Assembly (NCBI RefSeq): GCF_900172335.1
Contig: NZ_FWFX01000003.1
Coordinates: 186,001 to 250,000 of the forward strand
From: Roseovarius albus
Lineage (GTDB): Bacteria > Pseudomonadota > Alphaproteobacteria > Rhodobacterales > Rhodobacteraceae
Reading direction: 5' to 3'
Length of the DNA: 64,000 bases
Positions 42,508 to 52,816 of the stretch are shown here, in pieces. The translations under genes were made by a program, and so were the position numbers. Every line of letters starts with the position of its first letter. The stretch's first letter is position 1. The notes under the pieces are model-generated. The model was given only the letters and a program-made list of their open reading frames with translations. It was not told the DNA's origin and did no database searches.

Positions 42508-43041
42508 ATGAAACTTTTGTCCGGCATCGCACTGACAATGCTACTGTTATCCACCAGCTTCGCTCAGGCAAACGAAACTCGTATGAGTTGGTTGGCGGAC
42601 TCCTACCTCATTGATAACCTTGAGAAAGGCGGAACTTGGGAGGTGGAAGCCTTCGACACAAAAATCGAATATTTGTGTTTGAAATGTGATGGGAAGGTTG
42701 CGGCCACGATTGAAGTGATCGCTCCTTATGAGGCTCTACAACATGTATCCAAACAAGCGCGCTATCTTTCAGAGCGAAAATCATATTGCGCCAATTTGGC
42801 AATCAAAAATGAAGGCCGTTGCATCAGCACATCAGAAATTGGGTTTCGAGGTGGCGCACTTTCAGGCTTTGAATCGCGCCACATAGCAGACGGCGAAGGA
42901 AAGATTGAAGTCGTTTTCTTTTATACAGAAGGACAACGAGATCCCGAGCTTATCAAGGGAACGATCACCGACAGTGGGGCGATTTCTGATCCGCGCGAAC
43001 TTCTTTTATGGCATATGGCGAAACTCACTCTTTGGTGGTGA
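42508..43041 (+). CDS. Secreted hypothetical protein
   Basis: 177 residues with a signal peptide (KLLSGIALTMLLLSTSFAQA, cleavage before NET). The mature part has four Cys residues, two of them in YLCLKCDG, and no recognised domain. GGAGG sits 6 bases before the ATG, so expression is well supported. Its end is 26 bases from the convergent methyltransferase gene. It is a periplasmic or outer-membrane-associated protein of unknown role; codon use is AT-richer than dnaJ. Confidence 0.75.
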   Translation: MKLLSGIALTMLLLSTSFAQANETRMSWLADSYLIDNLEKGGTWEVEAFDTKIEYLCLKCDGKVAATIEVIAPYEALQHVSKQARYLSERKSYCANLAIKNEGRCISTSEIGFRGGALSGFESRHIADGEGKIEVVFFYTEGQRDPELIKGTITDSGAISDPRELLLWHMAKLTLWW

Positions 43042-43067
43042 CGAACTTGGCCCGAGTTTGACCGCTC

Positions 43068-44021
43068 TCATACCGCATGCGCCTTACGAACGCTCTGCGC
43101 GATCTGATCCAGATGTTTGTCCCAGGTACCACAGCACCCGCCCCACATATCGACAGCGGGATAGCGCCGTGCCAGATCGCCCATCAATTCGCCAAGCTCA
43201 ACCGGATCCCCCTCTTCGATATGGCCCAGCTTGCAGAGCGATATCTTATCCATCTTGGCCGCATTCGGGCGCAGTGATCTGATCCGCTGGCTCCAATCGC
43301 CGGGTTCCAGCGCGGGTTCAAATTCAACAGGGTGCGAGCAGTTGATTCCATAGGAATCAGGCCGCGCCTCCCCCGCCTCGGCATCCGTCGCCTCAATTGC
43401 CTCTTGAAGGCTTGGCCCTGACTTCAGCTTATGTGTGCTGTCCAACGTAAATGACATATTCACCGGCAGGCCGACAGAAGCCGCCGCCCGACTAACACCA
43501 ACGGCTTCAGGAACATTATTGAATGTCGCAGCCCAAACTATATCCACATCACATTCTTTCAACGTGTGCATCTGAGTGGCGTGATATTCTTCTGCATCTT
43601 CCGCTGTAATATCACGGTTCAAAGAATACGCGTCCCCACGTGGGCCGATGCAGCCAGCAATAACCACCCGAGGAACCTGCTCTCGGTAAGGCGCTGCAAC
43701 ATCGTTCAAAAACGCGATGCATTTATGCTGCACTTCACGCAATCCTTCAGCGGAATACCCAAGCTTTTCGCCCCAATCCGGGCTGGCCCGATAATCAAAA
43801 CCGGCCAACATCGCGCCAAACCCGTGTTTCGCTGCTATATCAAGATAGCGTCGGTACATGTCCTTCAGATCTTGAGCTGCCGACGGTTTCTCGATCAATT
43901 CGAACATGGCAAATTCACGGAGTTCATGACCATGGCGATACATGGCTTCGGTCTCGGTTCCCCCTTCCATAAGGAAAATAATTCCATCCTCTCGAGGAAA
44001 ACTTACTGCTGATAATGTCAT
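43068..44021 (-). CDS. Homocysteine S-methyltransferase family protein
   Basis: 317 residues of the zinc-dependent homocysteine/betaine methyltransferase barrel. Zinc cysteines are in VIAGCIGPRGD and the C-terminal GGCCGTWDKHL; the N-terminus reads GIIFLMEGGTETEAMYRHG. It probably methylates homocysteine to methionine using S-methylmethionine, betaine or a related donor, relevant to DMSP/betaine users. ATG 44021 has GGGGG 6 bases upstream, deciding against 44051. It is divergent from radC. The donor cannot be told from sequence. Confidence 0.9.
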   Translation of the reverse strand: MTLSAVSFPREDGIIFLMEGGTETEAMYRHGHELREFAMFELIEKPSAAQDLKDMYRRYLDIAAKHGFGAMLAGFDYRASPDWGEKLGYSAEGLREVQHKCIAFLNDVAAPYREQVPRVVIAGCIGPRGDAYSLNRDITAEDAEEYHATQMHTLKECDVDIVWAATFNNVPEAVGVSRAAASVGLPVNMSFTLDSTHKLKSGPSLQEAIEATDAEAGEARPDSYGINCSHPVEFEPALEPGDWSQRIRSLRPNAAKMDKISLCKLGHIEEGDPVELGELMGDLARRYPAVDMWGGCCGTWDKHLDQIAQSVRKAHAV

Positions 44022-44149
44022 TGTTGCCCCCAGGCCAAATCTAATTTTCAAAGAATACCATAGAAATAAGCTTCACCAAAATCGGCCCGCGAGCACCTCC
44101 CAGTTGATGTTTAACCATTTCCTAACCAACTCTGCGCAATACTCGCGAT

Positions 44150-44917
44150 ATGGCACAGACACACGCCTTCTCAGACACTCCGCTTTTGCCTCTGTTTGAT
44201 GCCGACGAGGCGGTGGTTACGGAACGCCCTCCCTCAGGGCGGTTTCCCTCCTACATCCGCGATCACCGCAAACGTCTGCGCGAACGGTTCCTGTCCGGTG
44301 GGGCGCAGGCCATGCCGGACTATGAACTACTGGAACTTGTCCTGTTCCGCGCCATCCCCCGCCGCGACGTCAAACCCTTGGCGCGTGCTTTGATCGACCA
44401 GTTTGAACAGTTCTCCAACGTCATCTCGGCCCCGATCGAACAACTGTCCGAGGTACCGGGCGTCGGCGACGCCGTTATTTGCGAGTTGAAAATCATCGAG
44501 GCTGCCGCCCATCGCCTGTCGCGCGGAAAAATCCTGCGCCGCCATGTATTGTCGTCTTGGAATGCACTGTTGGAATACTGCCAAACGACCATGGCCCACC
44601 GCGACACCGAACAGTTCCGGGTCTTCTATTTGGATCGCAAGAACACCTTGATCGGGGACGAGGAACAAGCCAGCGGCACCGTCGATCACGTCCCGGTCTA
44701 CCCGCGCGAGGTGGTCAAGCGCGCCCTCCACCTCAATGCCAGCGCGCTTATTCTGGTTCACAACCACCCCTCTGGTGACCCCACACCATCAGACGCAGAT
44801 CTCGCCATGACACAACAGATCAGAGCAGCAGCCGAAGCCCTGAACATCACGCTGCATGATCACATCATCATCGGAAAATCTTGCGAACTTAGCTTTCGTG
44901 CAGAGGGCCTACTTTAA
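44150..44917 (+). CDS. radC: RadC family JAMM-domain protein
   Basis: 255 residues: an N-terminal helix-hairpin-helix region (DYELLELVLFRAIPRRDVKPLARALIDQF, LSEVPGVGDAVICELK) and a JAMM/MPN metalloprotease-like domain with LILVHNHPSGDPTPSDADL. Once thought a DNA repair protein, RadC has no settled function. The stop overlaps the end of the convergent PstS-OmpA gene by 4 bases. Confidence 0.95.
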   Translation: MAQTHAFSDTPLLPLFDADEAVVTERPPSGRFPSYIRDHRKRLRERFLSGGAQAMPDYELLELVLFRAIPRRDVKPLARALIDQFEQFSNVISAPIEQLSEVPGVGDAVICELKIIEAAAHRLSRGKILRRHVLSSWNALLEYCQTTMAHRDTEQFRVFYLDRKNTLIGDEEQASGTVDHVPVYPREVVKRALHLNASALILVHNHPSGDPTPSDADLAMTQQIRAAAEALNITLHDHIIIGKSCELSFRAEGLL

Positions 44918-46473
44918 CGCACCCAGACCTCAACCCGCCGATTGATCTGCCGCCCCCAAGAACTGTTGTCACAGGCCATTGGGAGCGCCTCTCCAAAGGC
45001 TTCCGTCTCCAACTCAATATTCTTCAGGTCTGCGGTCTCAGCCGCACTCAACACTGCCTGCCGGACCGCCGTCGCCCGGCGCATAGCAATGCTTCGGTTC
45101 GCCGCTGCGCCACCGTCCCCATCACTAAACCCGACAAAGACCAGACGCCGCGCATCGTAACGACCTGCTTCCATCGCATGTGCCAATTGCAACACATTCG
45201 AGCGCGATTGCGCATCCAACCGGCTGGACCCAGCTTCGAACCGAAAAGTCGTGCTCAGCCGTTTCAGTGGCGTCAGTACATCAACCATTCGCTGTAGTTC
45301 CTTCAGGCTCACTTCGCTCCCCGCCCGCGCAATGGCATTGGCAAATCTGTCACCTTGCGCATTGATCGCAATCTCTTCGGGACTTTGATCCACGAACCCC
45401 GCCCGCCGAATGATCAACTGCGCCGAGGGTTCGCTCAGGAAGTTCACAAACTCCCGCCCGACCTTGGGCAGGCGTCGTGCCGGGAAATACAAAAACAGTG
45501 GCGCAGTCAGCGGGTAATCCTCGGTTTTCATAGCCGTCCGCGAGGCTTTCATCGAAAAGCCGCATTCCCCGCTCAGCCCCAGTTCCTGACTGTCTCCCAG
45601 TTCCGAACGACTCGTGATCCCCAATGCGAATGACCCTGCTGCAACCGCCTCAGCAAGAGATTGATTGTTGGCATGGCGGTAGATTTCTGCGCGCAGATCC
45701 TGAGCCACTGGTACTAAAAGCTGATCAAACGTCGCCTGACCAAGCCCTGATTCACTATCTCGAATATGCAGGTCAATCGGCGCGTCCACACCACCCAAAT
45801 CTTGCCAGTTGGTGATCTCGCCAGCTAGCACACGCGACAACTGCGTTGGCGTCAAATCTTGCACCGGGTTTTCCGGTGCGACCACCGGCACCAGCGCGTC
45901 CAAAGCGATTACGCGGCTGCGCCCCTGACCTTTCAGGTCCCCAAGGCCGCGTTCACGCGCGCGATCTCTCTCTTGCGGACGTACTTCGCGAGCGGCCATG
46001 ACAACGTCAGCCTCGTTGGCAAGAAGATCGGCAAAGCCTTCATCGGTATTGGTCAGGTGAAAGGTAAATTCCGCCAGCAAGCGGTTATCTTCTTTCGCGC
46101 TCAGACCATAAAGAGTTTGCCCCCCCACCAGATCGTCACGCATGAGCTCAAGGTCATTGCGCGAGGCATAGGCTTCAAGCAGGGCTGGCATTAAAACCCG
46201 ACCAACCACCGGCGCCCCTGAAAAGGAAAGGCGCGCCACATAGTTTTCCAGATCGGGGCATCCCGGACCAGAGCACACCACGCCAGATCCATCAACGGTC
46301 AGCTCTCCGTAGATGGTATCAACACGGTAAAATTCACCGTCGAACCCCAGCAAATCACCGGTGATCTCAATCTTTCCGTCCTGAGAGGTCAGGCTGACAT
46401 CCTGCGCGTCAGCGACGATAGCACCTCCAAAAACAAAAAGTGCCGCGAATTTCGCCGCGCGTGCCCACTTCAT
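44914..46473 (-). CDS. PstS-like substrate-binding protein fused to an OmpA domain
   Basis: 519 residues. A signal peptide (KWARAAKFAALFVFGGAIVADAQ) is followed by a phosphate-binding-protein-like region (about 80-365: FSGAPVVGRVLMPALLEAY, EADVVMAAREVRP, LDALVPVVAPENPVQDLTPTQLSRVLAGEITNW). An OmpA/MotB peptidoglycan-binding domain forms the last 110 residues (TTFRFEAGSSRLDAQSRSNVLQLA, VFVGFSDGDGGAAANRSIAMRRA, SSWGRQINRRVEVWV). Such a protein would sit in the periplasm bound to the cell wall and bind phosphate or another oxyanion. No Pst permease genes are adjacent. Confidence 0.88.
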   Translation of the reverse strand: MKWARAAKFAALFVFGGAIVADAQDVSLTSQDGKIEITGDLLGFDGEFYRVDTIYGELTVDGSGVVCSGPGCPDLENYVARLSFSGAPVVGRVLMPALLEAYASRNDLELMRDDLVGGQTLYGLSAKEDNRLLAEFTFHLTNTDEGFADLLANEADVVMAAREVRPQERDRARERGLGDLKGQGRSRVIALDALVPVVAPENPVQDLTPTQLSRVLAGEITNWQDLGGVDAPIDLHIRDSESGLGQATFDQLLVPVAQDLRAEIYRHANNQSLAEAVAAGSFALGITSRSELGDSQELGLSGECGFSMKASRTAMKTEDYPLTAPLFLYFPARRLPKVGREFVNFLSEPSAQLIIRRAGFVDQSPEEIAINAQGDRFANAIARAGSEVSLKELQRMVDVLTPLKRLSTTFRFEAGSSRLDAQSRSNVLQLAHAMEAGRYDARRLVFVGFSDGDGGAAANRSIAMRRATAVRQAVLSAAETADLKNIELETEAFGEALPMACDNSSWGRQINRRVEVWVR

Positions 46474-46613
46474 GTGTTAACTCCTGGTGCTTAAACGATC
46501 TTGCGCGCAGTTTTCGGGTGATTGGCAGTAATATTCAACACCCTTATAACGCCCTGCGACAAACATCACACAGGTGAGGCATCGGTGAAACGATTCAGGT
46601 GCCTACGGACGTC

Positions 46614-46997
46614 TCACATTGACAGAGCCATCAGATCAAACTGCGGGGATGGCACTTCGCTTGGGAACTCTATGATCGGCATGTCAGATGAAATATCTCT
46701 GGTATGGATCACTTGGGCATATGGGCTAAGACGCTCCTGCCTGTCAGCAGCCTGATTTTTCTCGCCTGCCGTCTGTACCACGCTCATAAGTGCGTAAGTT
46801 TCTGTGTCGTGGGCATGTTCATGGGAGCTAAAAGTCGTATGCACGAAATTTTTGATTTTCGAATAATGATCATGCATTTCCGGTTCATGTGAAGGATCAT
46901 GTGAATCATTTTGCATTATGTGCCCTAAACCAAAGGCACAAAGCAGAGTTGCCACAACTTTAGCACTTCTAAAAGTGTATGATTCGCCCAGAATCAT
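46614..46997 (-). CDS. Small protein of unknown function
   Basis: 127 residues from ATG 46997 (GAAGGG about 9 bases upstream; the longer frame to 47066 adds nothing recognisable). It has a weak hydrophobic stretch (VVATLLCAFGLGHIM), a His/Asp-rich segment (NDSHDPSHEPEMHDHYSK, SSHEHAHDTETY) that could bind metal, then the acidic/proline tail. It lies between secA and the PstS-OmpA gene on the same strand. No family is recognised; moderately likely to be real. Confidence 0.5.
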   Translation of the reverse strand: MILGESYTFRSAKVVATLLCAFGLGHIMQNDSHDPSHEPEMHDHYSKIKNFVHTTFSSHEHAHDTETYALMSVVQTAGEKNQAADRQERLSPYAQVIHTRDISSDMPIIEFPSEVPSPQFDLMALSM

Positions 46998-47100
46998 TGT
47001 CCCAAACCCTTCACCCCCAAGGCTTTGGGACATTGATTCACAATCGTGGCGATGGTGTGGCAACATCAGGGCAGCAATTAGATCAGGCCGCCAACGCTTT

Positions 47101-49794
47101 TTATGCTAACCGCCCATGGCAATGCTTGAACTTCTTGCCCGAACCACAGGGGCAAGGGTCATTTCGGCTTGGGTTGCCCCAGGTTGATGGATCATCCTCG
47201 ATAAACCCATCAACGACTTCGCCTTCAGGCTCGACTGGCTCAGAATTCGCGTCGTCAGCGATCGCCTGTTGCTGCTGAACCAGTTGTTGCATCATCGCCT
47301 GTTGCTCATCTTCCGAGATCGGACGCACTTGCGACAGCTTCTGCGTCACCTCATGCCGGAGACTGTCCAGCATAGTCTCGAACAACTGAAAGGATTCGTT
47401 TTTGTATTCGTTCAGCGGGTCCCGCTGCGCATAGCCCCGAAACCCGACAACACTGCGCAGGTGTTCAAGCGTCAGCAAATGTTCACGCCATTTGGTATCG
47501 ATGGTCTGCAACAAAATCTGTTTTTCGATCATGCGCATGTTTTCCGGTCCGAACTGCGTCGCCTTTTGCGCCATCATTTCGTCCGCAGCGTTTTCCAGGC
47601 GCTCGATGATGTCTTCGTCGTCCACACCTTCTTCGTCAGCCCATTCGCCGACCGGTGCGTCAAGCGTCAACTGTTCGATCACCGCATTGTGCAGACTTTC
47701 GGTATCCCATTGATCCGCATAGGTTTTAGGCGGCATATAGGTATCAACCAGATCACCAATAACCTCATGGCGCATTTCCTGCGCGACGTTAGACAGATCC
47801 TCGGCCTTCATGATGTCCAGACGCTGCTTAAATATCACTTTGCGCTGCTCGTTCATCACGTCGTCGAACTTCAACAACTGTTTGCGGATGTCAAAGTTGC
47901 GGCCCTCGACCTTGGCCTGCGCGCGCTCCAGCGATTTGTTCACCCACGGGTGAATGATCGCCTCGCCTTCTTTCATTCCCAGGGTTGAAAGAACTTTCTC
48001 AAGTCGCTCTGAACCAAAAATACGCATCAGGTCGTCATCAAGGCTCAGGAAAAACGCCGAACGCCCGGGGTCTCCCTGACGACCTGAACGGCCACGCAGT
48101 TGGTTGTCGATCCGGCGAGATTCGTGGCGCTCTGTTGCCAGAACGAACAGGCCACCAGCCTCCATGACCGATTTTTCCGCGGCTTCATGCTCCGCTTCGA
48201 TCCGATCACGGATCGCCTGATGATCTCCATCGGGGTCGGCCTCGATCGCCTCCATAATCTTGAACTCGACATTGCCGCCCAGCTTAATATCGGTCCCGCG
48301 GCCAGCCATGTTGGTTGCGATGGTCACGGCATTCAGCTTACCCGCATCCGCGACAATCTGGGCTTCCTGCTCGTGCTGGCGTGCATTCAGTACGTTGTGC
48401 GTCACATCCGCTTGCGTCAGCAACTGGCTCAATTGCTCGGACTTTTCAATCGAGGTTGTACCAACAAGAATCGGCTGGCCCTTCTGATGCGCCTTGCGAA
48501 TTTCTTCCAGGATCGCTTTGTATTTCTCTTCTTGCGACTTATAGATCGCATCGTCTTTATCGATCCGCGCAATCGGCTTGTTGGTTGGGACCTCGACCAC
48601 ACCGAGATTGTATATCTCGCCAAATTCCTCGGCCTCGGTCGCCGCTGTGCCGGTCATCCCGGCCAGTTTGTCATACAGGCGAAAATAGTTCTGGAAAGTC
48701 ACCTGAGCCAAGGTCACGTTTTCGGGCTGAATGTCGCAGCCTTCCTTAGCTTCAATCGCTTGGTGCAAACCATCCGAAAGACGCCGCCCCGACATCATCC
48801 GGCCGGTGAACTCGTCAATCAGCACAACATTGCCATCACGCACGATATATTCTTTGTCGCGCGCAAACAGCTTGTGCGCCCGCAGGCCTTGGTTGACGTG
48901 GTGCACAATCGTGGTGCTTTCCGGGTCATAGAGAGACTGTTCGCCCTCTAGCAGGCCGTGCTGTTGCAGTAGCTCTTCCAGAAACTCGTTGCCCTCATCA
49001 GTAAAGGTCACATTGCGGGATTTTTCGTCCAGCTTGTAGTGCTCTTCCGCCAGCTCAGGGATCAGCTTGTCGATCGCGGTGTATAGCTCGCTGCGATCCT
49101 GCGCTGGTCCGGAAACGATCAGTGGCGTACGGGCTTCGTCAATAAGGATCGAGTCGACTTCGTCCACCACAGCAAAGTGGTGGTCCCGCTGGTTCATCTC
49201 TTCGAGCGACGATTTCATATTATCGCGCAGATAATCAAAGCCCAACTCATTGTTGGTGGCATAAGTCACATCCGAGGCATAAGCCTCTTTCTTCTCAGCA
49301 TCAGGCTGCTGCGGGTACACCACCCCGGTGGTCATCCCCAGAGCCGTGTAAACCTTGCTCATCCATTCCGCGTCACGACGCGCCAAATAATCGTTGACGG
49401 TCACAATATGCACGCCGCGACCCGTTAGCGCATTCAGATATGACGGGAAGGTCGCCACAAGCGTTTTACCCTCACCCGTCTTCATCTCGGAAATATTGCC
49501 CTGATGCAGGAAAATCCCACCCATCAACTGCACATCAAAGGCGCGCAGGCCCAATGCGCGGCGGGCCGCTTCGCGGCAGTTGGCAAAAGCCTCCGGCAAA
49601 AGCTGTTCCAGCGTCTCGCCGGCCTCATAGCGTTTTTTGAAATCTGAAGTCTTTTCAAGCAGGCCTTCGTCAGACAGGGCCTCAAATTCGGGCTCCAGCG
49701 CGTTGATCTTTTGCACCAGCGGGCGCGTCGCTTTGACTTTGCGGTCATTGGGGGTGCCAAAAATCTTCTTAGCGACAGTTCCTAAACCCAGCAT
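47101..49794 (-). CDS. secA: Preprotein translocase ATPase SecA
   Basis: Drives export of unfolded preproteins through SecYEG. 897 residues: Walker [40 protein letters not shown], motif IV/VI regions [13 protein letters not shown] and [18 protein letters not shown], and the C-terminal zinc/SecB-binding [17 protein letters not shown] preceded by a flexible linker. It is divergent from the parvulin gene, which also handles exported proteins. Confidence 0.99.
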   Translation of the reverse strand: MLGLGTVAKKIFGTPNDRKVKATRPLVQKINALEPEFEALSDEGLLEKTSDFKKRYEAGETLEQLLPEAFANCREAARRALGLRAFDVQLMGGIFLHQGNISEMKTGEGKTLVATFPSYLNALTGRGVHIVTVNDYLARRDAEWMSKVYTALGMTTGVVYPQQPDAEKKEAYASDVTYATNNELGFDYLRDNMKSSLEEMNQRDHHFAVVDEVDSILIDEARTPLIVSGPAQDRSELYTAIDKLIPELAEEHYKLDEKSRNVTFTDEGNEFLEELLQQHGLLEGEQSLYDPESTTIVHHVNQGLRAHKLFARDKEYIVRDGNVVLIDEFTGRMMSGRRLSDGLHQAIEAKEGCDIQPENVTLAQVTFQNYFRLYDKLAGMTGTAATEAEEFGEIYNLGVVEVPTNKPIARIDKDDAIYKSQEEKYKAILEEIRKAHQKGQPILVGTTSIEKSEQLSQLLTQADVTHNVLNARQHEQEAQIVADAGKLNAVTIATNMAGRGTDIKLGGNVEFKIMEAIEADPDGDHQAIRDRIEAEHEAAEKSVMEAGGLFVLATERHESRRIDNQLRGRSGRQGDPGRSAFFLSLDDDLMRIFGSERLEKVLSTLGMKEGEAIIHPWVNKSLERAQAKVEGRNFDIRKQLLKFDDVMNEQRKVIFKQRLDIMKAEDLSNVAQEMRHEVIGDLVDTYMPPKTYADQWDTESLHNAVIEQLTLDAPVGEWADEEGVDDEDIIERLENAADEMMAQKATQFGPENMRMIEKQILLQTIDTKWREHLLTLEHLRSVVGFRGYAQRDPLNEYKNESFQLFETMLDSLRHEVTQKLSQVRPISEDEQQAMMQQLVQQQQAIADDANSEPVEPEGEVVDGFIEDDPSTWGNPSRNDPCPCGSGKKFKHCHGRLA

Positions 49795-49985
49795 ATTTTA
49801 TCCGTTCTGGCCTATTATCTTTTTGTGCCGGACATCTGCTTGCCTCATCCGCATTCCACCCATAAGTATCAGGGCGAAAGCCAGTAGTCCCGCTTGGTCA
49901 TAAGGCGATGTAAGGGGCCGCCGGTAGAGTGTCAACGCCGCGCGCCTGCGCCCAACCCAAGACGTATCCATAAAGGGACATTTTC

Positions 49986-50846
49986 ATGCTATTTTCTCGC
50001 CCTCTCCACCCGGTCTTTTCACTTGTGGCCGCAGGTTTTTTGGCCTTTCCAGCAGCTGCACAGGAAAGCACTGACGTCGATCAGGTTCTGGCCGAGGTCA
50101 ACGGCGTGAAGATCACATTGGGTCACGTTATCGCGCAACGCTCAACTCTGCCGCAGCAATACGATCAGGTCGACAGCAAAATCCTGTTTGATGGCCTGCT
50201 GGAACAGCTGATCCAACAAACCCTGTTAATGCAGTCCGTTGATGCAGAGCCTTCCAAATTGATCAACCTTCTGATCGAAAACGAACGCCGCGGCATGATC
50301 GCCAACCAAAACAGCCGCGACGTCCTGTTGGCCCCGATTGCCCCTGCAGAAGTTGAAGCGGTTTATAACGAACGCTACCAATCCGGCCCGAAGGCAGAGG
50401 AATACAACGCCGCACATATTCTTGTTGAACAGGAAGACGAGGCCAAAGCGATTATCGCTGAACTTGACGGTGGTGCCGACTTCGCTGCACTGGCTCAGGA
50501 AAAGTCCATCGGCCCTTCCGGCAAATCCGGCGGCGAATTGGGCTGGTTCGGCGCTGGCGCGATGGTCGAACCCTTCTTTAATGGCGTCACTGCTTTGGAC
50601 GTTGGCTCATATACCGTCGCTCCCATCAAAACTGACTTCGGCTGGCATGTGATCCTGCTCAAGGAAACCCGCGAAGTTGAGCCTCCAAAACTCGAGGAAG
50701 TGGCCCCTGCCATCGAAGAAGAGTTGCGCACCCTCGCATTAGAAGCTTATCTGACCGAGCTGGAAAGCAAAGCGGACGTAACCCGCGCGGACACAACTGA
50801 GCTTGATCCCTCCGTGGTCAACAACTTCGATCTGTTGGAGAACTAA
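49986..50846 (+). CDS. Periplasmic parvulin-type peptidyl-prolyl isomerase
   Basis: 286 residues. A signal peptide (FSLVAAGFLAFPAAAQE) is followed by a SurA/PrsA-like N-region and a PpiC domain (YNAAHILVEQEDEAKAIIAELDGGADFAALAQEKSIGPSGKSGGELGWFGAGAMVEPFFNG, ending FGWHVILLKETR). It helps fold exported or outer-membrane proteins. GGGA is 8 bases before the ATG. It is divergent from secA and followed 3 bases later by argJ, with which it shares a transcript. Confidence 0.93.
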   Translation: MLFSRPLHPVFSLVAAGFLAFPAAAQESTDVDQVLAEVNGVKITLGHVIAQRSTLPQQYDQVDSKILFDGLLEQLIQQTLLMQSVDAEPSKLINLLIENERRGMIANQNSRDVLLAPIAPAEVEAVYNERYQSGPKAEEYNAAHILVEQEDEAKAIIAELDGGADFAALAQEKSIGPSGKSGGELGWFGAGAMVEPFFNGVTALDVGSYTVAPIKTDFGWHVILLKETREVEPPKLEEVAPAIEEELRTLALEAYLTELESKADVTRADTTELDPSVVNNFDLLEN

Positions 50847-50849
50847 ACA

Positions 50850-52079
50850 ATGGGCGGCACCCCTCCTCTTTCGCCACTGGCACCCGCAAATTTTCCTGAA
50901 CTTCCCGTCATCAACGGCGTGCGTTTCGCGACCATCGAGGCTGGCGTTCGGTATCAGGGTCGTCAGGACGTCATGCTGGCCGAACTGGCTCCCGGTTCCG
51001 CCGTTGCAGGGGTGTTCACCCAATCCGCCACACGCTCGGCTGCTGTGCTTGATTGCCAGTCTAAAATCTCAGGCCATAGCAATCAGGGCGCGGCCATTTT
51101 GGTCAACTCGGGCAATGCCAACGCCTTTACCGGGCGTAATGGAGCAGAGGCAGTGCAGGCCATCACCAACGCCGTTGCTAAAACGCTGAACCTGCCCGAG
51201 GCGCGTGTTTTCACCTCTTCGACCGGTGTCATCGGGGAATCCCTGCCGCACGACCGCATTCGCAACAAGCTTGCGGATCTGTCAGGCGCGCTTTCAGAAG
51301 GTGCGATTGACCAAGCCGCGCAGGCGATCATGACTACTGACACTTTCCCCAAGGGCTCCAGTGCGACGGTCGAAGTTGATGGCGCATCTGTGCAGATCGC
51401 AGGCATCGCCAAAGGCTCGGGCATGATCGCGCCGGACATGGCCACCATGCTGGTCTACATCTTCACCGACGCCAAGGTCGAAACCTCGGTCCTGCAATCC
51501 ATGGTCTCGGCCCTGAATGACACCACCTTCAACTGCATCACCGTCGACAGTGACACCTCGACCTCCGACACGCTGCTGGCCGCTGCCACCGGGGCGTCGG
51601 GTGTTGAAATCACTGAGAACAGCGTTGGCTTCATGGAAGCGCTGCGCAGGGTGATGCTGGATCTGGCACATCAGGTCGTGCGGGACGGCGAAGGTGCGAC
51701 TAAGTTTGTCGAGATTGCCGTCACCGGGGCCACCAGCGACGCTGACGCCAAAACGCATGCGATGGCGATTGCGAATTCTCCACTGATTAAAACAGCCGTC
51801 GCAGGCGAAGATCCCAACTGGGGCCGCGTCGTGATGGCCATCGGCAAGTCCGGCGCACCTGCGGATCGAGACACGCTGTCGATTTCGTTTGGCGATATCT
51901 CGGTCGCGCGCAACGGTTGGGTCGATCCAGACTACAATGAAGATGAAGCTGCGGCCTATATGAAAGGCCAAAACCTTCAGATCCGCGTCGATCTAGGGCT
52001 TGGCGGTGGCAAAGCCAAGGTTTGGACCTGTGATTTGACCCACGGCTACATCGAAATCAACGCCGACTATCGCTCATGA
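50850..52079 (+). CDS. argJ: Bifunctional glutamate N-acetyltransferase / ornithine acetyltransferase
   Basis: Recycles the acetyl group in arginine biosynthesis. 409 residues. The autocleavage site lies in KGSGMIAPDMATMLVYIFTD, splitting before the nucleophile Thr199 to give alpha and beta chains. Further family blocks are ILVNSGNANAFTGRNG, VFTSSTGVIGESLP, DSDTSTSDT and GEDPNWGRVVMAIGKSG. It starts 3 bases after the parvulin stop and overlaps mutT by 4 bases (ATGA). The order parvulin-argJ-mutT is common in roseobacters and links to secA. Confidence 0.98.
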   Translation: MGGTPPLSPLAPANFPELPVINGVRFATIEAGVRYQGRQDVMLAELAPGSAVAGVFTQSATRSAAVLDCQSKISGHSNQGAAILVNSGNANAFTGRNGAEAVQAITNAVAKTLNLPEARVFTSSTGVIGESLPHDRIRNKLADLSGALSEGAIDQAAQAIMTTDTFPKGSSATVEVDGASVQIAGIAKGSGMIAPDMATMLVYIFTDAKVETSVLQSMVSALNDTTFNCITVDSDTSTSDTLLAAATGASGVEITENSVGFMEALRRVMLDLAHQVVRDGEGATKFVEIAVTGATSDADAKTHAMAIANSPLIKTAVAGEDPNWGRVVMAIGKSGAPADRDTLSISFGDISVARNGWVDPDYNEDEAAAYMKGQNLQIRVDLGLGGGKAKVWTCDLTHGYIEINADYRS

Positions 52080-52474
52080 AGGTAGTCCTTGTTTCTGCCG
52101 TCGCGTTGATCGATGTTGACGGTCGCATCCTGCTCACCCAAAGGCCCGAAGGGAAATCCATGGCCGGCCTTTGGGAGTTTCCCGGCGGCAAAGTTGAACC
52201 GGACGAAACTCCGGAAAACGCCTTGATCCGCGAGTTGCAGGAAGAGCTGGGTATCAACACTTGGGCCAGTTGCCTCGCCCCATTAACCTTTGCCAGCCAC
52301 AGCTACGAAGACTTCCATCTTCTGATGCCGGTATTCGCCTGCCGCAAGTGGGAGGGCATCCCAACAGGCCGCGAAAATCAGGCCCTCAAATGGGTGCGCT
52401 CCAAGGATCTCTCCAGCTATCCGATGCCGCCAGCGGATATTCCGTTGATTCCCGTATTGCGAGATTGGACTTAA
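52076..52474 (+). CDS. mutT: 8-oxo-dGTP diphosphatase (Nudix)
   Basis: Removes oxidised dGTP from the nucleotide pool. 132 residues: the Nudix box GGKVEPDETPENALIRELQEELGI (G-x5-E-x7-R-E-x2-E-E-x-G) and the flanking MAGLWEFPGGK typical of MutT. The start overlaps the argJ stop. It ends with GRENQALKWVRSKDLSSYPMPPADIPLIPVL, as in MutT/Nudt1-type enzymes. Confidence 0.96.
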   Translation: MKVVLVSAVALIDVDGRILLTQRPEGKSMAGLWEFPGGKVEPDETPENALIRELQEELGINTWASCLAPLTFASHSYEDFHLLMPVFACRKWEGIPTGRENQALKWVRSKDLSSYPMPPADIPLIPVLRDWT

Positions 52475-52655
52475 ATTTTACACCCAGCACTAAAAGGCAT
52501 ATTAGGCTCTACATTCCCAACATATTGTTTCACAAAGAATAGTTTTTCTATGCGACGCGCCTGCAACGCACTATATTCAGGCCCACAAGTACCTGTTTGA
52601 CTTTTTCCCAGTATTCCTACCACTCATTTCGCACCTTCTGTCGGGGGCTTATAAG

Positions 52656-52790
52656 ATGTTGCGCACAATCAAACTTGGAAGCTGTGTTTCCGTGCAGGGG
52701 ATCTTCCTCGGTATGCTGCCAAACGGCATGATGCAGGTTCGCGTCGGCGATCACGTATTTCAGGGAACACCGATTTCGAAAGCGGCCTGA
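52656..52790 (+). CDS. Small 44-residue conserved-looking protein
   Basis: ATG 52656 to TGA 52790, with GGGGG about 10 bases upstream. The product MLRTIKLGSCVSVQGIFLG continues MLPNGMMQVRVGDHVFQGTPISKAA: a compact beta-rich peptide with a proline turn, ordinary codon use and a terminator just after it. I recall very similar short proteins in roseobacter genomes, but cannot verify it here. The role is unknown. Confidence 0.75.
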   Translation: MLRTIKLGSCVSVQGIFLGMLPNGMMQVRVGDHVFQGTPISKAA

Positions 52791-52816
52791 ACCACCGTAA
52801 CTTCAAGGCTTCTAAC

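Noticed and set aside
48100-48951. 283-codon plus-strand frame
   Set aside because: Antisense to secA; a shadow frame.
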